Below, one piece after another: positions 56,670 through 64,000 of a stretch of DNA of 64,000 nt. This DNA is from Mycoavidus sp. HKI (lineage in GTDB: Bacteria; Pseudomonadota; Gammaproteobacteria; Burkholderiales; Burkholderiaceae). Below the pieces are notes generated by a model, which made no database searches, had not been told where the DNA came from, and saw only the letters and a list, made by a program, of their open reading frames with translations. Each line of letters opens with the position of its first letter. The stretch's first letter is position 1. The stretch covers positions 1,193,501-1,257,500 of the forward strand of contig NZ_CP076444.2 in assembly GCF_020023735.2 (NCBI RefSeq), given 5' to 3'. Both the position numbers and the translations under genes were made by a program.

Positions 56670-58991
56670 TCACTCATCAATGGGCTGCAATTTTGCCACC
56701 GCTAGCGCCAGCCACTTCACCCCGTGTCGATTAAAGGTGACCTGCGCCCGCGCATCGTCGCCACTGCCCTCGAGGGCCGCCACCTTGCCTTCGCCGAACT
56801 TCGTATGAAAAACCGCCTGTCCCACCCAAAAACCGGTGGCGGCCGTACGCTGACGCGCTTCAAAAGCTGTCGTCGCAACACGCTCCTCCGGCGCCGATTT
56901 TTTGCCAAACCAATTGCGTCCCCAACCGCTTTCACCACGGTTACCCGTGAGACTATTTTGCGCGAATGAATCGCGCTTAGGCGTCAACCACTTCAGCACC
57001 TCGTCAGGCAATTCGTCGATAAACCGAGAACACACGTTATAACGCGTTTGCCCATGCAACATACGGCTTTGCGCAAAGGATAGATATAACCGCACTTTCG
57101 CACGCGTAATCGCGACATACAGTAAACGCCGCTCTTCTTCTAAGCTACTCGTATCCGCTGTACTATTTTGATGAGGAAACAGCCCCTCTTCAAGACCGGT
57201 GATAAAAACCGCATTAAATTCGAGCCCTTTGGCCGCATGCACGGTCATCAGCTGAACAGCGTTCTGCCCCGCTTGCGCTTGGTTATCGCCCGCCTCCAGC
57301 GAGGCATGAGACAAGAAGGCGGCCAGCGGCGTCATCATATCCGTGACTTCCGCCGTCAATATCAGTTGGGCGGACTCGTCTGCCAGCAATTGAGCAGCCG
57401 GTGTAGCACCCGGCGCTAAGGGAATTGAACGCGCTGGCGTAGCAAGCTCATAACCGCCCTCGGCCATAAAAGCCACCGCGGCATTCACCAATTCACGCAA
57501 GTTCTCAATCCGGTCTTGCCCTTCACGCTCAGTTTCATAATGGTTAAGCAAACCACTTGTCTGCGTAATATATTCAACTGTTTCAGGTAAGCCCATGGCC
57601 TGCGTAGCAATGCGCATGTGCTCAATAAGCTGGGTAAATGCGGTTAGATTTGCGCCTGATTTACCGGCAACATACGGTACCGCAGCCGCCAGCGAGCATT
57701 GGTGCTGCCGCGCCATATCACTTAATTGCTCAAGCGCACGCGCACCGATCCCACGCGTTGGAAAATTAACCACGCGCACAAATGAAGTGTCGTCATCCAG
57801 ATTATCGAGCAAGCGCAAATAAGCCAGCGCATGTTTAGTTTCCTGCCGCTCGAAAAAGCGTAATCCGCCGTATACGCGGTACGGAATCCCTTGGCTAACT
57901 AACATATGCTCGAACACTCGAGACTGCGCATTGCTCCGGTAGAGCAAAGCGATTTCATCCAGCGCAGACCCCTGGTCAATCAGAGCGCGGACTTCTTCGG
58001 CCAACCAAGCGGCCTCACGCGTGTCAGTCTCAGCTCTATAGACTCTTACCGGCTCGCCAGCCCCCGCTTCAGTAAAAAGATTTTTACCCAGGCGCTGCGC
58101 GTTATTTGCAATCAGACTATTCGCGGCATCTAAGATATGGCCATGAGAGCGATAATTCTGCTCAAGCTTAATCAGATTACGTACTTCAAATTCACGCTGA
58201 AAGTCCACCATATTGCCAACATTAGCGCCCCGAAACCCGTAAATACTTTGGTCATCGTCACCAACCGCAAAGACCGCTCCTTTGGGACCGGCTAACAGCT
58301 TTAACCACTGATATTGCAACCTATTGGTATCTTGAAACTCGTCCACCAAAATATGTTGAAAACGCGCTTGATAATGCGCCCGTAGCGAGGTCTCACGGGC
58401 CAGTAGCTCATAACTGCGTAAGAGCAATTCGGCAAAATCAACCGTGCCTTCGCGTTGGCATTGGACTTCATAGGCTTCGTACAGCTCGACAAATTGACGA
58501 TTAAAGTGATCGCGCACGTCGACTTTAGCGGGCCGCAAGCCTTCTTCTTTGGCGTGATTAATAAAGTTCTGTAAATGCTTTGGAGGGTATTTTTCATCAT
58601 CGATATTCAGTCCTTTCAGCAACCGCTTAAGCGCAGACAGCTGATCAGCTATATCGAGAATTTGGAAGGTCGCAGGCAAGCCAGCCTCGCGGCAATGAAC
58701 CCGTAGCAAGCGGTTGCAGAGGCCATGGAAGGTGCCAATCCACATGCCACGCGGATTGATCGGTAACAGCGCCGTCAGGCGCGTAATCATTTCGCGCGCC
58801 GCCTTATTGGTAAAGGTAACGGCAAGCACTTCTGCCGGACTAAAACGGCCAGCTTGAATCAACCAAGCAATACGAGTGGTCAGCACCCGTGTTTTACCGC
58901 TGCCGGCACCGGCCAGAATTAACGCCGGCTCATCCGGTAAAGTCACTGCAGCGCGCTGCTCGGGATTTAAATGGGTCAGTAAGTCGGGCAT
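56670..58991 (-). CDS. uvrD: ATP-dependent DNA helicase UvrD/PcrA type (superfamily 1A)
   Basis: 773 residues. Helicase motifs in order: LNPEQRAAV (Q-type), ILAGAGSGKTRVLTTRIAWL (Walker A), VLAVTFTNKAAREM, ILVDEFQDTNRLQYQWL (Walker B, DEFQD), VGDDDQSIYGFRGANVGNM, LEQNYRSHGHIL, MTVHAAKGLEFNAVFITG and VAITRAKVRLYLSFAQSR. A C-terminal Tudor-like region (VGQAVFHTKFGEGKVAALEG) is as in UvrD/PcrA. The enzyme unwinds DNA 3' to 5' in excision and mismatch repair. It faces away from the DEAD-box helicase gene across a 415-bp gap. UvrD is preferred over Rep because of GDDDQSIYGFRGA and the C-terminal domain. Confidence 0.93.
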   Translation of the reverse strand: MPDLLTHLNPEQRAAVTLPDEPALILAGAGSGKTRVLTTRIAWLIQAGRFSPAEVLAVTFTNKAAREMITRLTALLPINPRGMWIGTFHGLCNRLLRVHCREAGLPATFQILDIADQLSALKRLLKGLNIDDEKYPPKHLQNFINHAKEEGLRPAKVDVRDHFNRQFVELYEAYEVQCQREGTVDFAELLLRSYELLARETSLRAHYQARFQHILVDEFQDTNRLQYQWLKLLAGPKGAVFAVGDDDQSIYGFRGANVGNMVDFQREFEVRNLIKLEQNYRSHGHILDAANSLIANNAQRLGKNLFTEAGAGEPVRVYRAETDTREAAWLAEEVRALIDQGSALDEIALLYRSNAQSRVFEHMLVSQGIPYRVYGGLRFFERQETKHALAYLRLLDNLDDDTSFVRVVNFPTRGIGARALEQLSDMARQHQCSLAAAVPYVAGKSGANLTAFTQLIEHMRIATQAMGLPETVEYITQTSGLLNHYETEREGQDRIENLRELVNAAVAFMAEGGYELATPARSIPLAPGATPAAQLLADESAQLILTAEVTDMMTPLAAFLSHASLEAGDNQAQAGQNAVQLMTVHAAKGLEFNAVFITGLEEGLFPHQNSTADTSSLEEERRLLYVAITRAKVRLYLSFAQSRMLHGQTRYNVCSRFIDELPDEVLKWLTPKRDSFAQNSLTGNRGESGWGRNWFGKKSAPEERVATTAFEARQRTAATGFWVGQAVFHTKFGEGKVAALEGSGDDARAQVTFNRHGVKWLALAVAKLQPIDE

Positions 58992-59406
58992 GGGGACACT
59001 TTAAAGTAGAGCCCTAATTATACGACGCGTTTAAGAGACCAGCGCAAAGTTACAGTCTGAGATAGAGGTCATGTTATTGCAAACAAAGAAAAAGCCCGCT
59101 TTTATAAAACCAGATACACCCACTAGCCCTATTTCTCTAAATTATGTATAATGCTCGTTGCTTGCCGATTATAAATTGGTCAGCATCTCCGCGTTTTGTT
59201 TCTACCCAGCCTGGAAACTGTTCCTCCGTCTAGGCCGTGCTTTGCACGGATTCCCCATTCAGAGGCTGTTGCTTCTTTAATACAGCTTCCAAAACAATGC
59301 TCGCTCGCATAAACCTATGTTTTTAGCGTGTATCGCGCATTTCGGCATGGTATGACTTTAGCTTATAAACAGCCGGCGCATTGTTTATTTTTTAGGGATC
59401 CGTTCA
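58992..59406. other. Divergent promoter region with a long leader for the RNA helicase
   Basis: A 415-bp gap between uvrD (minus) and the DEAD-box gene (plus). A consensus -10 box TATAAT lies at 59147-59152; no good -35 box was found. If transcription starts there, the helicase mRNA has a leader of about 250 bases. The leader contains a perfect hairpin at 59235-59249 (ccgtgc, ttt, gcacgg). Long structured leaders are common on cold-induced RNA helicase genes, so post-transcriptional control is plausible. No ORF of note is seen. Confidence 0.5.
59147..59152 (+). promoter_or_regulatory. Candidate -10 box of the DEAD-box helicase gene
   Basis: Exact TATAAT in an AT-rich context (attatgtataatg). 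The hexamer 17 bp upstream is not a good -35 match. Confidence 0.45.
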
Positions 59407-60894
59407 ATGAATTCTGATTATTCCACTAGCACACCTACACCAACAACTAGCACACCAGCACCTACGGCCGCCGATAGCGCAAAAAGCAACGCAGCTTTCG
59501 CAGCCCTTGGCCTATGCCCTGAAATTTTGTCAAGCCTCAGCACAGCAGGCTATACAGAACCCACTCCGGTACAGCAAAAAGCCATTCCCGCCGCACTGGC
59601 CGGCCGTGATTTGCTTGTATCAAGCCCAACCGGCTCGGGCAAAACAGCCGCCTTTATGTTGCCAGCGATTCAACGCTTTGCACAATTGCAAAAAGAAGAC
59701 GCTCCAACTGCTGCTACCGCAGCAGCAGCCCCCACAGAACGCTCTCGCGAGCGCCGTGGTGGCGCTGGCCGTAATAGCCGCCAGCAGCCAACGGCTTACC
59801 CCGCGCTGCTGGTCCTAACGCCTACCCGCGAACTCGCCACACAAGTTACAACGGCGGCAACAACCTATGGCAAACATTTAAAGAATTTGCGCACAGTCAG
59901 TATTTTAGGTGGTGTGCCTTATCCTCAACAGCTTGCATTGCTCGCTAAGCAGCCAGAGATCATCGTCGCAACACCTGGTCGTTTGCTCGACCACCTTGAG
60001 CGCGGCCGCATCAATTTGTCCAAATTGACCATGCTGGTGCTTGATGAAGCTGACCGGATGTTGGACATGGGCTTTATCGACGATATTGAAACCATCGTTG
60101 CCGCTACGCCAGCAAGCCGGCAAACATTGCTTTTCTCGGCGACTATCGATAATCGGATTAGCCATCTAACCAAGAGCTTATTGAAAACGCCTGAGCGGAT
60201 TGAGATCATGCACCGCCCTGAGCAACGTGCAAATATTACTCAATCAGTTCATTGGGTCGATGATCGCGCCCATAAAGATCGCCTGCTAACGCATTTATTG
60301 GCTGATCAAACCCTGGATCAAGCGGTTGTGTTCACGGCGACTAAAAGTGGCGCGGACGAACTGTCCGACCTGCTCAGCGATGCGGGCTTTTCGTCAGCGG
60401 CACTCCATGGCGACTTGCCACAAAATGCGCGGAATCGCACCATCCGCTCTTTGCGCGAGCGGCGTGTACGGGTACTCGTAGCAACCGATGTGGCTGCGCG
60501 CGGTATCGACATTCCCGGCATTACGCATGTATTTAACTACGATTTGCCGAAATTTGCCGAAGACTACGTGCACCGCATCGGCCGCACTGGCCGTGCGGGT
60601 CGCAGCGGGACTGCCGTCAGCTTGGCGCATCATAATGAAATGCAGGTGGTACGGCGGATCGAACGTTTTACCAAGCAGACACTGCCAGTCAATGTGATCG
60701 CCGGTTTTGAACCCCGCCGCACGCCATCAGCGGCGCCACGTCCAAGTAAAGGACGTACTACTGCTGCTCCACGCGGTGCAAAACCAAGCAGCTACGGCCG
60801 CCCTTCTAATGCAGGACAAGGCTACCGCGGTAACAGCAACACCACCACCGCACGCCGCAGTTCCGCTGCGCGCCCTGGAGCACGTCAGCGATAA
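59407..60894 (+). CDS. DEAD-box ATP-dependent RNA helicase (RhlE-like)
   Basis: 495 residues. Helicase motifs: Q motif (TPVQQKAIPAALAGRD), SSPTGSGKTAAFMLP (motif I), PTRELATQV (Ia), ATPGRLLDHL (Ib), VLDEADRMLDMGF (DEAD, II), LFSATIDNRI (III), VFTATKSGADEL (IV), LVATDVAARGIDIP (V) and HRIGRTGRAGRSG (VI). A low-complexity insert of about 35 residues rich in Ala, Thr, Arg and Gly lies between motifs I and Ia, and the C-terminal 90 residues are basic and glycine/serine-rich, suited to RNA binding. It probably remodels rRNA or mRNA structure. It is preceded by a long leader and overlaps the end of the convergent stress-protein gene by 10 bp. It is RhlE-like; a different DEAD-box subgroup cannot be excluded. 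Confidence 0.9.
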   Translation: MNSDYSTSTPTPTTSTPAPTAADSAKSNAAFAALGLCPEILSSLSTAGYTEPTPVQQKAIPAALAGRDLLVSSPTGSGKTAAFMLPAIQRFAQLQKEDAPTAATAAAAPTERSRERRGGAGRNSRQQPTAYPALLVLTPTRELATQVTTAATTYGKHLKNLRTVSILGGVPYPQQLALLAKQPEIIVATPGRLLDHLERGRINLSKLTMLVLDEADRMLDMGFIDDIETIVAATPASRQTLLFSATIDNRISHLTKSLLKTPERIEIMHRPEQRANITQSVHWVDDRAHKDRLLTHLLADQTLDQAVVFTATKSGADELSDLLSDAGFSSAALHGDLPQNARNRTIRSLRERRVRVLVATDVAARGIDIPGITHVFNYDLPKFAEDYVHRIGRTGRAGRSGTAVSLAHHNEMQVVRRIERFTKQTLPVNVIAGFEPRRTPSAAPRPSKGRTTAAPRGAKPSSYGRPSNAGQGYRGNSNTTTARRSSAARPGARQR

Positions 60895-61319
60895 ACAATC
60901 ACCGGAACCTTGGTGTGCGTCAATACTCGCTGCGTTTCACTGCCAATCAGCAGAGTACTGAGCCCACTGCGGCCATGGGAAGCCATTAAAATCACATCGC
61001 AGCCGCACACTTGTGCGGCTTCGATAATCCCTAAATAAGGTGATGAATGCGCGCTGATATGGCTTGTGCATGCCACTTGCTCATTCCTCGCCGCCTCCTT
61101 AACCTGTCGCAGATGCTCATGCGCCTCGCTTTCTTGGCGCTGGCGGAATTCAACCGGCGCCTCAATCGTTGCCTCAGCAAATAGCGGATAAGGATATTGC
61201 GGCAAACAGGCATACGCAGTGATATGAGCGCCTAACGCTTTAGCGAGCTCAATGCCACCGCGCATGGCCTTTTTCGATAGCTCAGATCCGTCAGTTGGAA
61301 TCAGAATATGCTTAAACAT
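60885..61319 (-). CDS. Universal stress protein (UspA family)
   Basis: 144 residues, single Usp domain. The N-terminus MFKHILIPTDGSELSKKAM has the conserved Asp, and the C-terminal ATP-binding signature is seen as MASHGRSGLSTLLIGSETQ followed by the hydrophobic end VPVIVYR. The G-x2-G-x9-G(S/T) pattern suggests the ATP-binding subgroup. Usp proteins help survival under starvation and oxidative stress; the precise role is unknown. The stop codon lies inside the end of the convergent DEAD-box gene (10-bp overlap). Confidence 0.9.
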   Translation of the reverse strand: MFKHILIPTDGSELSKKAMRGGIELAKALGAHITAYACLPQYPYPLFAEATIEAPVEFRQRQESEAHEHLRQVKEAARNEQVACTSHISAHSSPYLGIIEAAQVCGCDVILMASHGRSGLSTLLIGSETQRVLTHTKVPVIVYR

Positions 61320-61421
61320 AGCCTCTCCTTCTATGGGCGCCTTTCTGCGCTGATGCCTAGTAGCACAGCTACACTTTCACCACCCAATTAAAGCATAGAC
61401 TATATTAATCGTTCCTGCCTT

Positions 61422-61619
61422 TTAATAATCAGAGTCTTCAATCCAGGCGGTTTGGATTGCTTCAAGTATTTTCTCACTCGAACGCTGAGGATCATCCTCA
61501 AAGCCAGCAAGCTCTGTGACCCAACGGTGCAGATCTGTGAAACGCACATATTGCGGATCAATATCCGAGTGCTTATCCGTTAGCGCCATTGCGATTTCTT
61601 GGATATCAGTCCACTTCAT
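61422..61619 (-). CDS. iscX: Fe-S cluster assembly protein IscX (YfhJ)
   Basis: A 65-residue acidic protein, the family's exact size. MKWTDIQEIAMALTDKHSDI, then DPQYVRFTDLHRWVTELAGF and the end WIEDSDY are nearly diagnostic of IscX. It binds the cysteine desulfurase IscS and iron and tunes sulfur delivery to IscU. In many bacteria it is the last gene of the isc operon; here it stands alone after recR with an 86-bp gap, and the other isc genes are not in the window. Confidence 0.9.
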   Translation of the reverse strand: MKWTDIQEIAMALTDKHSDIDPQYVRFTDLHRWVTELAGFEDDPQRSSEKILEAIQTAWIEDSDY

Positions 61620-61705
61620 CTCTTGTCTCCGGGTTTTATCCCTATTGAATAATGATACAAAAAGGTTCTGCTGCTAGCCGAACTCCGCCGACTCCGATTT
61701 TTTCT

Positions 61706-62302
61706 TTAAAGCGGGCGTCGATCAAGCACCGCGCGCGCAATTGTCCCGGCATCCGTATATTCAAGCTCGGCCCCTACCGGCACACCGCGGGCGAGCCTGG
61801 TTGTCATCAAGCCTCGCCCTTTCAGCATCTGGCTCAGGTAATGGGCGGTTGCTTCCCCCTCATTATTAAAATTCGTCGCTAAAATCACTTCTTGTACTCG
61901 ACCATCGGTGGCGCGCTGAATCAGACGCTCAAAATTAATTTCGCGTGGGCCGACCCCATCCAATGGGCTTAAACGCCCCATCAAGACAAAATATAAACCG
62001 CGGTAGGTCAAAGTCTGCTCGAGCATCAACTGGTCTGCTGGGGTCTCAACGACACACAGCAGCGTCGGATCCCGCTCAGGGTCTGCGCACGTCTCACAGG
62101 TTTGCGCCTCGGTCAAATTATTGCAGCACACGCAATGACGCAAATTCTTCAGCGCTTGCGATAATGCCTCCCCCAAGCGGGCAGCGCCATGGCGGTTGTG
62201 CTGCATCAGATAATAAGCAATACGCTGCGCGGATTTGGGGCCAACCCCGGGCAACACGCGCAAGGCATCGATTAACGCGCCCAGACTCGAAGGGGATGTC
62301 AT
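61706..62302 (-). CDS. recR: Recombination protein RecR
   Basis: 198 residues, the normal RecR length. The N-terminal helix-hairpin-helix reads [20 protein letters not shown]. The four-cysteine zinc finger is [19 protein letters not shown], the Toprim domain begins [17 protein letters not shown], and [10 protein letters not shown] marks its end. With RecF and RecO it loads RecA onto single-stranded gaps. It is the third gene of a dnaX-ybaB-recR group, an order conserved in many bacteria, with 32 bp after ybaB. Confidence 0.95.
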   Translation of the reverse strand: MTSPSSLGALIDALRVLPGVGPKSAQRIAYYLMQHNRHGAARLGEALSQALKNLRHCVCCNNLTEAQTCETCADPERDPTLLCVVETPADQLMLEQTLTYRGLYFVLMGRLSPLDGVGPREINFERLIQRATDGRVQEVILATNFNNEGEATAHYLSQMLKGRGLMTTRLARGVPVGAELEYTDAGTIARAVLDRRPL

Positions 62303-62334
62303 GCCAAACTATTCATCAAGCGTCAGATTGCAAC

Positions 62335-62661
62335 TTAGAATGGCAGCTTGAAACCTGCTGGCAAAGGTAGGTCGCTGGTCACACTCCCCATTTTCTCTTG
62401 CGTTGCTTCGCTGACCTTATGCACCGCATCGTTAAACGCCGCGGCGATTAGATCTTCAAGCATATCCTTATCATCGTCAAAAAGACTTGGATCGATCACT
62501 ACACGACGTACTTCGTGCTTACATGTCATGGTTATTTTGACCAGGCCGGCACCCGATTGACCTTCAACTTTGATCAAAGCAAGTTCTTCTTGCACTTTAC
62601 TCATGTTTTCTTGCATTTGCTGAGCTTGCTTCATAAGCCCGGCGAGTTGGTTTTTCAACAT
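62335..62661 (-). CDS. YbaB/EbfC family nucleoid-associated protein
   Basis: 108 residues from the ATG at 62661, which has AAGAGGAG six bases upstream. An earlier in-frame ATG at 62739 lies inside dnaX and adds 26 unrelated residues. The start [20 protein letters not shown] is the family's coiled N-terminal helix, and [20 protein letters not shown] is the conserved sheet. YbaB-type proteins are small dimeric DNA-binding proteins of the nucleoid. The start lies 13 bp after the dnaX stop, and the gene is almost certainly co-transcribed with dnaX and recR. Confidence 0.93.
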   Translation of the reverse strand: MLKNQLAGLMKQAQQMQENMSKVQEELALIKVEGQSGAGLVKITMTCKHEVRRVVIDPSLFDDDKDMLEDLIAAAFNDAVHKVSEATQEKMGSVTSDLPLPAGFKLPF

Positions 62662-62667
62662 TAATAG

Positions 62668-62675
62668 CTCCTCTT
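62668..62675 (-). promoter_or_regulatory. Strong ribosome-binding site of ybaB
   Basis: AAGAGGAG on the minus strand, six bases before the ATG at 62661. It touches the dnaX stop codon (62675-62677), so the two reading frames are probably translationally coupled. It decides the ybaB start over the earlier ATG at 62739. Confidence 0.7.
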
Positions 62676-64000
62676 TAAATATTGGAAATGTTTGTGGGTT
62701 GCACCGGCTTAATCGAGCCTGGTACGACAGTTGCATCAAAATCGCGAATCAGCGCTTGGGCAAATGGGTCTTGCGCCAGCGCCTGCTCCGCAGCTTGCTG
62801 GCGCTGAACATTTTGAGCGGCATCTAGCGCCGCCGCAGTTTGCATTACCGGGCCAATCTCGGTAACCAGCTTGAGTGGCTTGCCCAAATATTCAGTGAGC
62901 GCTGTGCGCAACTTATCGACTTGCAAACGCTCAGCAAGTTGCGCTACCGATACTTTTAATGTCAGCGTTGCCCCCTCAATACGCACAAGCTCACTACGAT
63001 ATGCCAGCTCTTTCACCAGGCCACGCAATGGCAAACGTGCCACCAGCGACGGCCAATCATGCTCCACAAACCCCAACGCCACGAGTGAATCTGTTGGCGT
63101 AGAGACGTCCGCATGATTAGGCATAGCGGCCTGCGCCAATTCGGGCACAGACTCCACTGGGCGGCTTGCTTGGCTTGCTTGGCTTGCTTGGCTTGCTTGG
63201 CTTGCTTGGCTTGCTTGGCTTGCTTGGCTTGCTTGGCTTGCTTGGCTTGCTTGGCTTGCTTGGCTTGCTTGGCTTGCAGCAATTGTAGGTCTGGCACCCC
63301 CTGTATTTGCTGGATAAAATGCCAGCATTCTTAACAGCGTCATCGTAAACCCGGCATATTCGTCCGGCGCAAGTCCAAGCTCAGAACGGCCAATAGTTGC
63401 AATCTGATAATACAATTGCACCTGCTCTGGCGAGAATAGGCTAGCAAAACGCCGGATATCTTCTGCTTCAGGCAACTCGTCAAGGACCGATTGGGGAGCC
63501 ACTTGAGCCCATGCAATCTGATGCAACATCGTAGATAAATCTTGCAACGCCAGCAAAAACGATAAGCTGCGGGCGGCAAGCTCATCAGCAATCGCCAACA
63601 CCTCAGCGCCATCGGACGCTGCAATGGCATCCAGGAGCCGAGTCAAATAATGCTGGTCAAGCGCCCCCAACATGCCCCGCACCGCCTCTTCACTAATTTG
63701 GCCTGCGGCATAAGCAATCGCCTGATCTGTGAGCGACAGTGCATCGCGCATACTGCCATCTGCCGCGCGTGCTAGTAAGCGTAACGCTTGCAGTTCAAAA
63801 CCCAGCTTCTCCTCCGTGAGGACTTTCTGCAAGTGCGTAACAATATGCACCGCAGGCATCTGCTTAAGATTAAACTGCAAGCAACGTGATAGCACGGTTA
63901 CCGGGATTTTCTGGGGATCAGTAGTAGCCAGAATAAATTTGACATGGGACGGCGGCTCTTCAAGCGTTTTTAACATTGCATTGAAGGCGTGATTGGTCAG
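62675..64000 (-). CDS. dnaX: DNA polymerase III gamma/tau subunit, C-terminal part
   Basis: The frame is open to the window edge, so the N-terminus (Walker A and zinc module) lies outside. The visible part starts in the AAA+ core ([20 protein letters not shown]), with sensor 1 and the arginine-finger SRC motif ([11 protein letters not shown]), then the lid and collar domains ([16 protein letters not shown]). After residue AFYPAN comes a linker made of Ser-Gln-Ala repeats encoded by a 9-bp tandem repeat, then the tau-specific C-terminal domain that binds the polymerase. It is part of the clamp-loader complex at the replication fork and the first gene of the dnaX-ybaB-recR group. I did not find an obvious gamma frameshift site in the visible part. 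Confidence 0.95.
   Translation of the reverse strand: MTNHAFNAMLKTLEEPPSHVKFILATTDPQKIPVTVLSRCLQFNLKQMPAVHIVTHLQKVLTEEKLGFELQALRLLARAADGSMRDALSLTDQAIAYAAGQISEEAVRGMLGALDQHYLTRLLDAIAASDGAEVLAIADELAARSLSFLLALQDLSTMLHQIAWAQVAPQSVLDELPEAEDIRRFASLFSPEQVQLYYQIATIGRSELGLAPDEYAGFTMTLLRMLAFYPANTGGARPTIAASQASQASQASQASQASQASQASQASQASQASQASQASRPVESVPELAQAAMPNHADVSTPTDSLVALGFVEHDWPSLVARLPLRGLVKELAYRSELVRIEGATLTLKVSVAQLAERLQVDKLRTALTEYLGKPLKLVTEIGPVMQTAAALDAAQNVQRQQAAEQALAQDPFAQALIRDFDATVVPGSIKPVQPTNISNI
63163..63277. repeat. 9-bp tandem repeat inside dnaX (12 perfect copies plus a partial one)
   Basis: The unit ggcttgctt is repeated exactly twelve times (63163-63270) and followed by ggcttgc. On the coding strand it gives a run of Ser-Gln-Ala. 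Because the unit is three codons, copy-number change keeps the frame. It lies in the flexible linker between the collar and tau domains, where length change should be tolerated. Perfect identity of all copies implies recent slippage. Confidence 0.95.

Noticed and set aside
63163..63277. CRISPR-like array
   Set aside because: The 9-bp units follow each other without spacers and are translated as a Ser-Gln-Ala run in dnaX; it is a simple tandem repeat.

Overview
The window is bacterial. Its housekeeping genes (polA, amn, thrB with a BPSS1780-type membrane-protein gene, uvrD, iscX, dnaX-ybaB-recR, sseA) look like Burkholderiaceae genes, but base composition is close to 50% GC, low for free-living Burkholderia. 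Several transposase-like Rpn proteins, decayed mobile DNA and very large trans-AT polyketide synthases (PKSs) would fit an endofungal lineage such as Mycoavidus, Mycetohabitans or Glomeribacter. That placement is inference; no marker gene here settles it.

Layout. 1-1467 (+): the 3' part of a Rieske dioxygenase alpha subunit and sseA. 1494-44750 (-): a polyketide locus read right to left. PKS B (22554-44750) has a loading module, four extension modules and a C-terminal crotonase domain. An NADH dehydrogenase (ndh) and a scar follow, made of a truncated Rpn gene, an IS4-family transposase relic and an MFS transporter fragment. PKS A (2628-19535) has its own loading module and three extension modules, and a free-standing thioester reductase gene (1494-2540) follows it. 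44751-45306: a perfect palindrome and a probable group II intron relic. 45307-48063 (-): polA. 48121-48303 (+): a truncated LOG-family gene. 48300-51357 (-): three genes that look like trans-acting partners of the PKSs: a PfaD-type enoyl reductase, a metallophosphoesterase and an Sfp-type phosphopantetheinyl transferase. 51675-64000: amn, thrB, a membrane protein, a second Rpn gene, uvrD, a DEAD-box helicase, a universal stress protein, iscX, recR, ybaB/ebfC and the 3' part of dnaX with a 12-copy 9-bp tandem repeat.

How the genes may work together (inference). The transferase would arm the carrier domains. Neither PKS contains an acyltransferase domain, so an acyltransferase encoded outside this window must supply malonyl units. 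PfaD could reduce selected enoyl intermediates. Both PKSs start with an almost identical methyltransferase-GNAT-carrier loading module, so they look like two parallel assembly lines that arose by duplication and diverged in how the chain leaves. PKS A ends on a bare carrier domain next to a free-standing reductase; PKS B ends in a crotonase fold. No thioesterase was seen. Every extension module has KS, DH and KR, so the default products are short polyenes, with one C-methylation in PKS A module 1 and one in PKS B module 4. This twin architecture is the strongest candidate for an undescribed system in the window.
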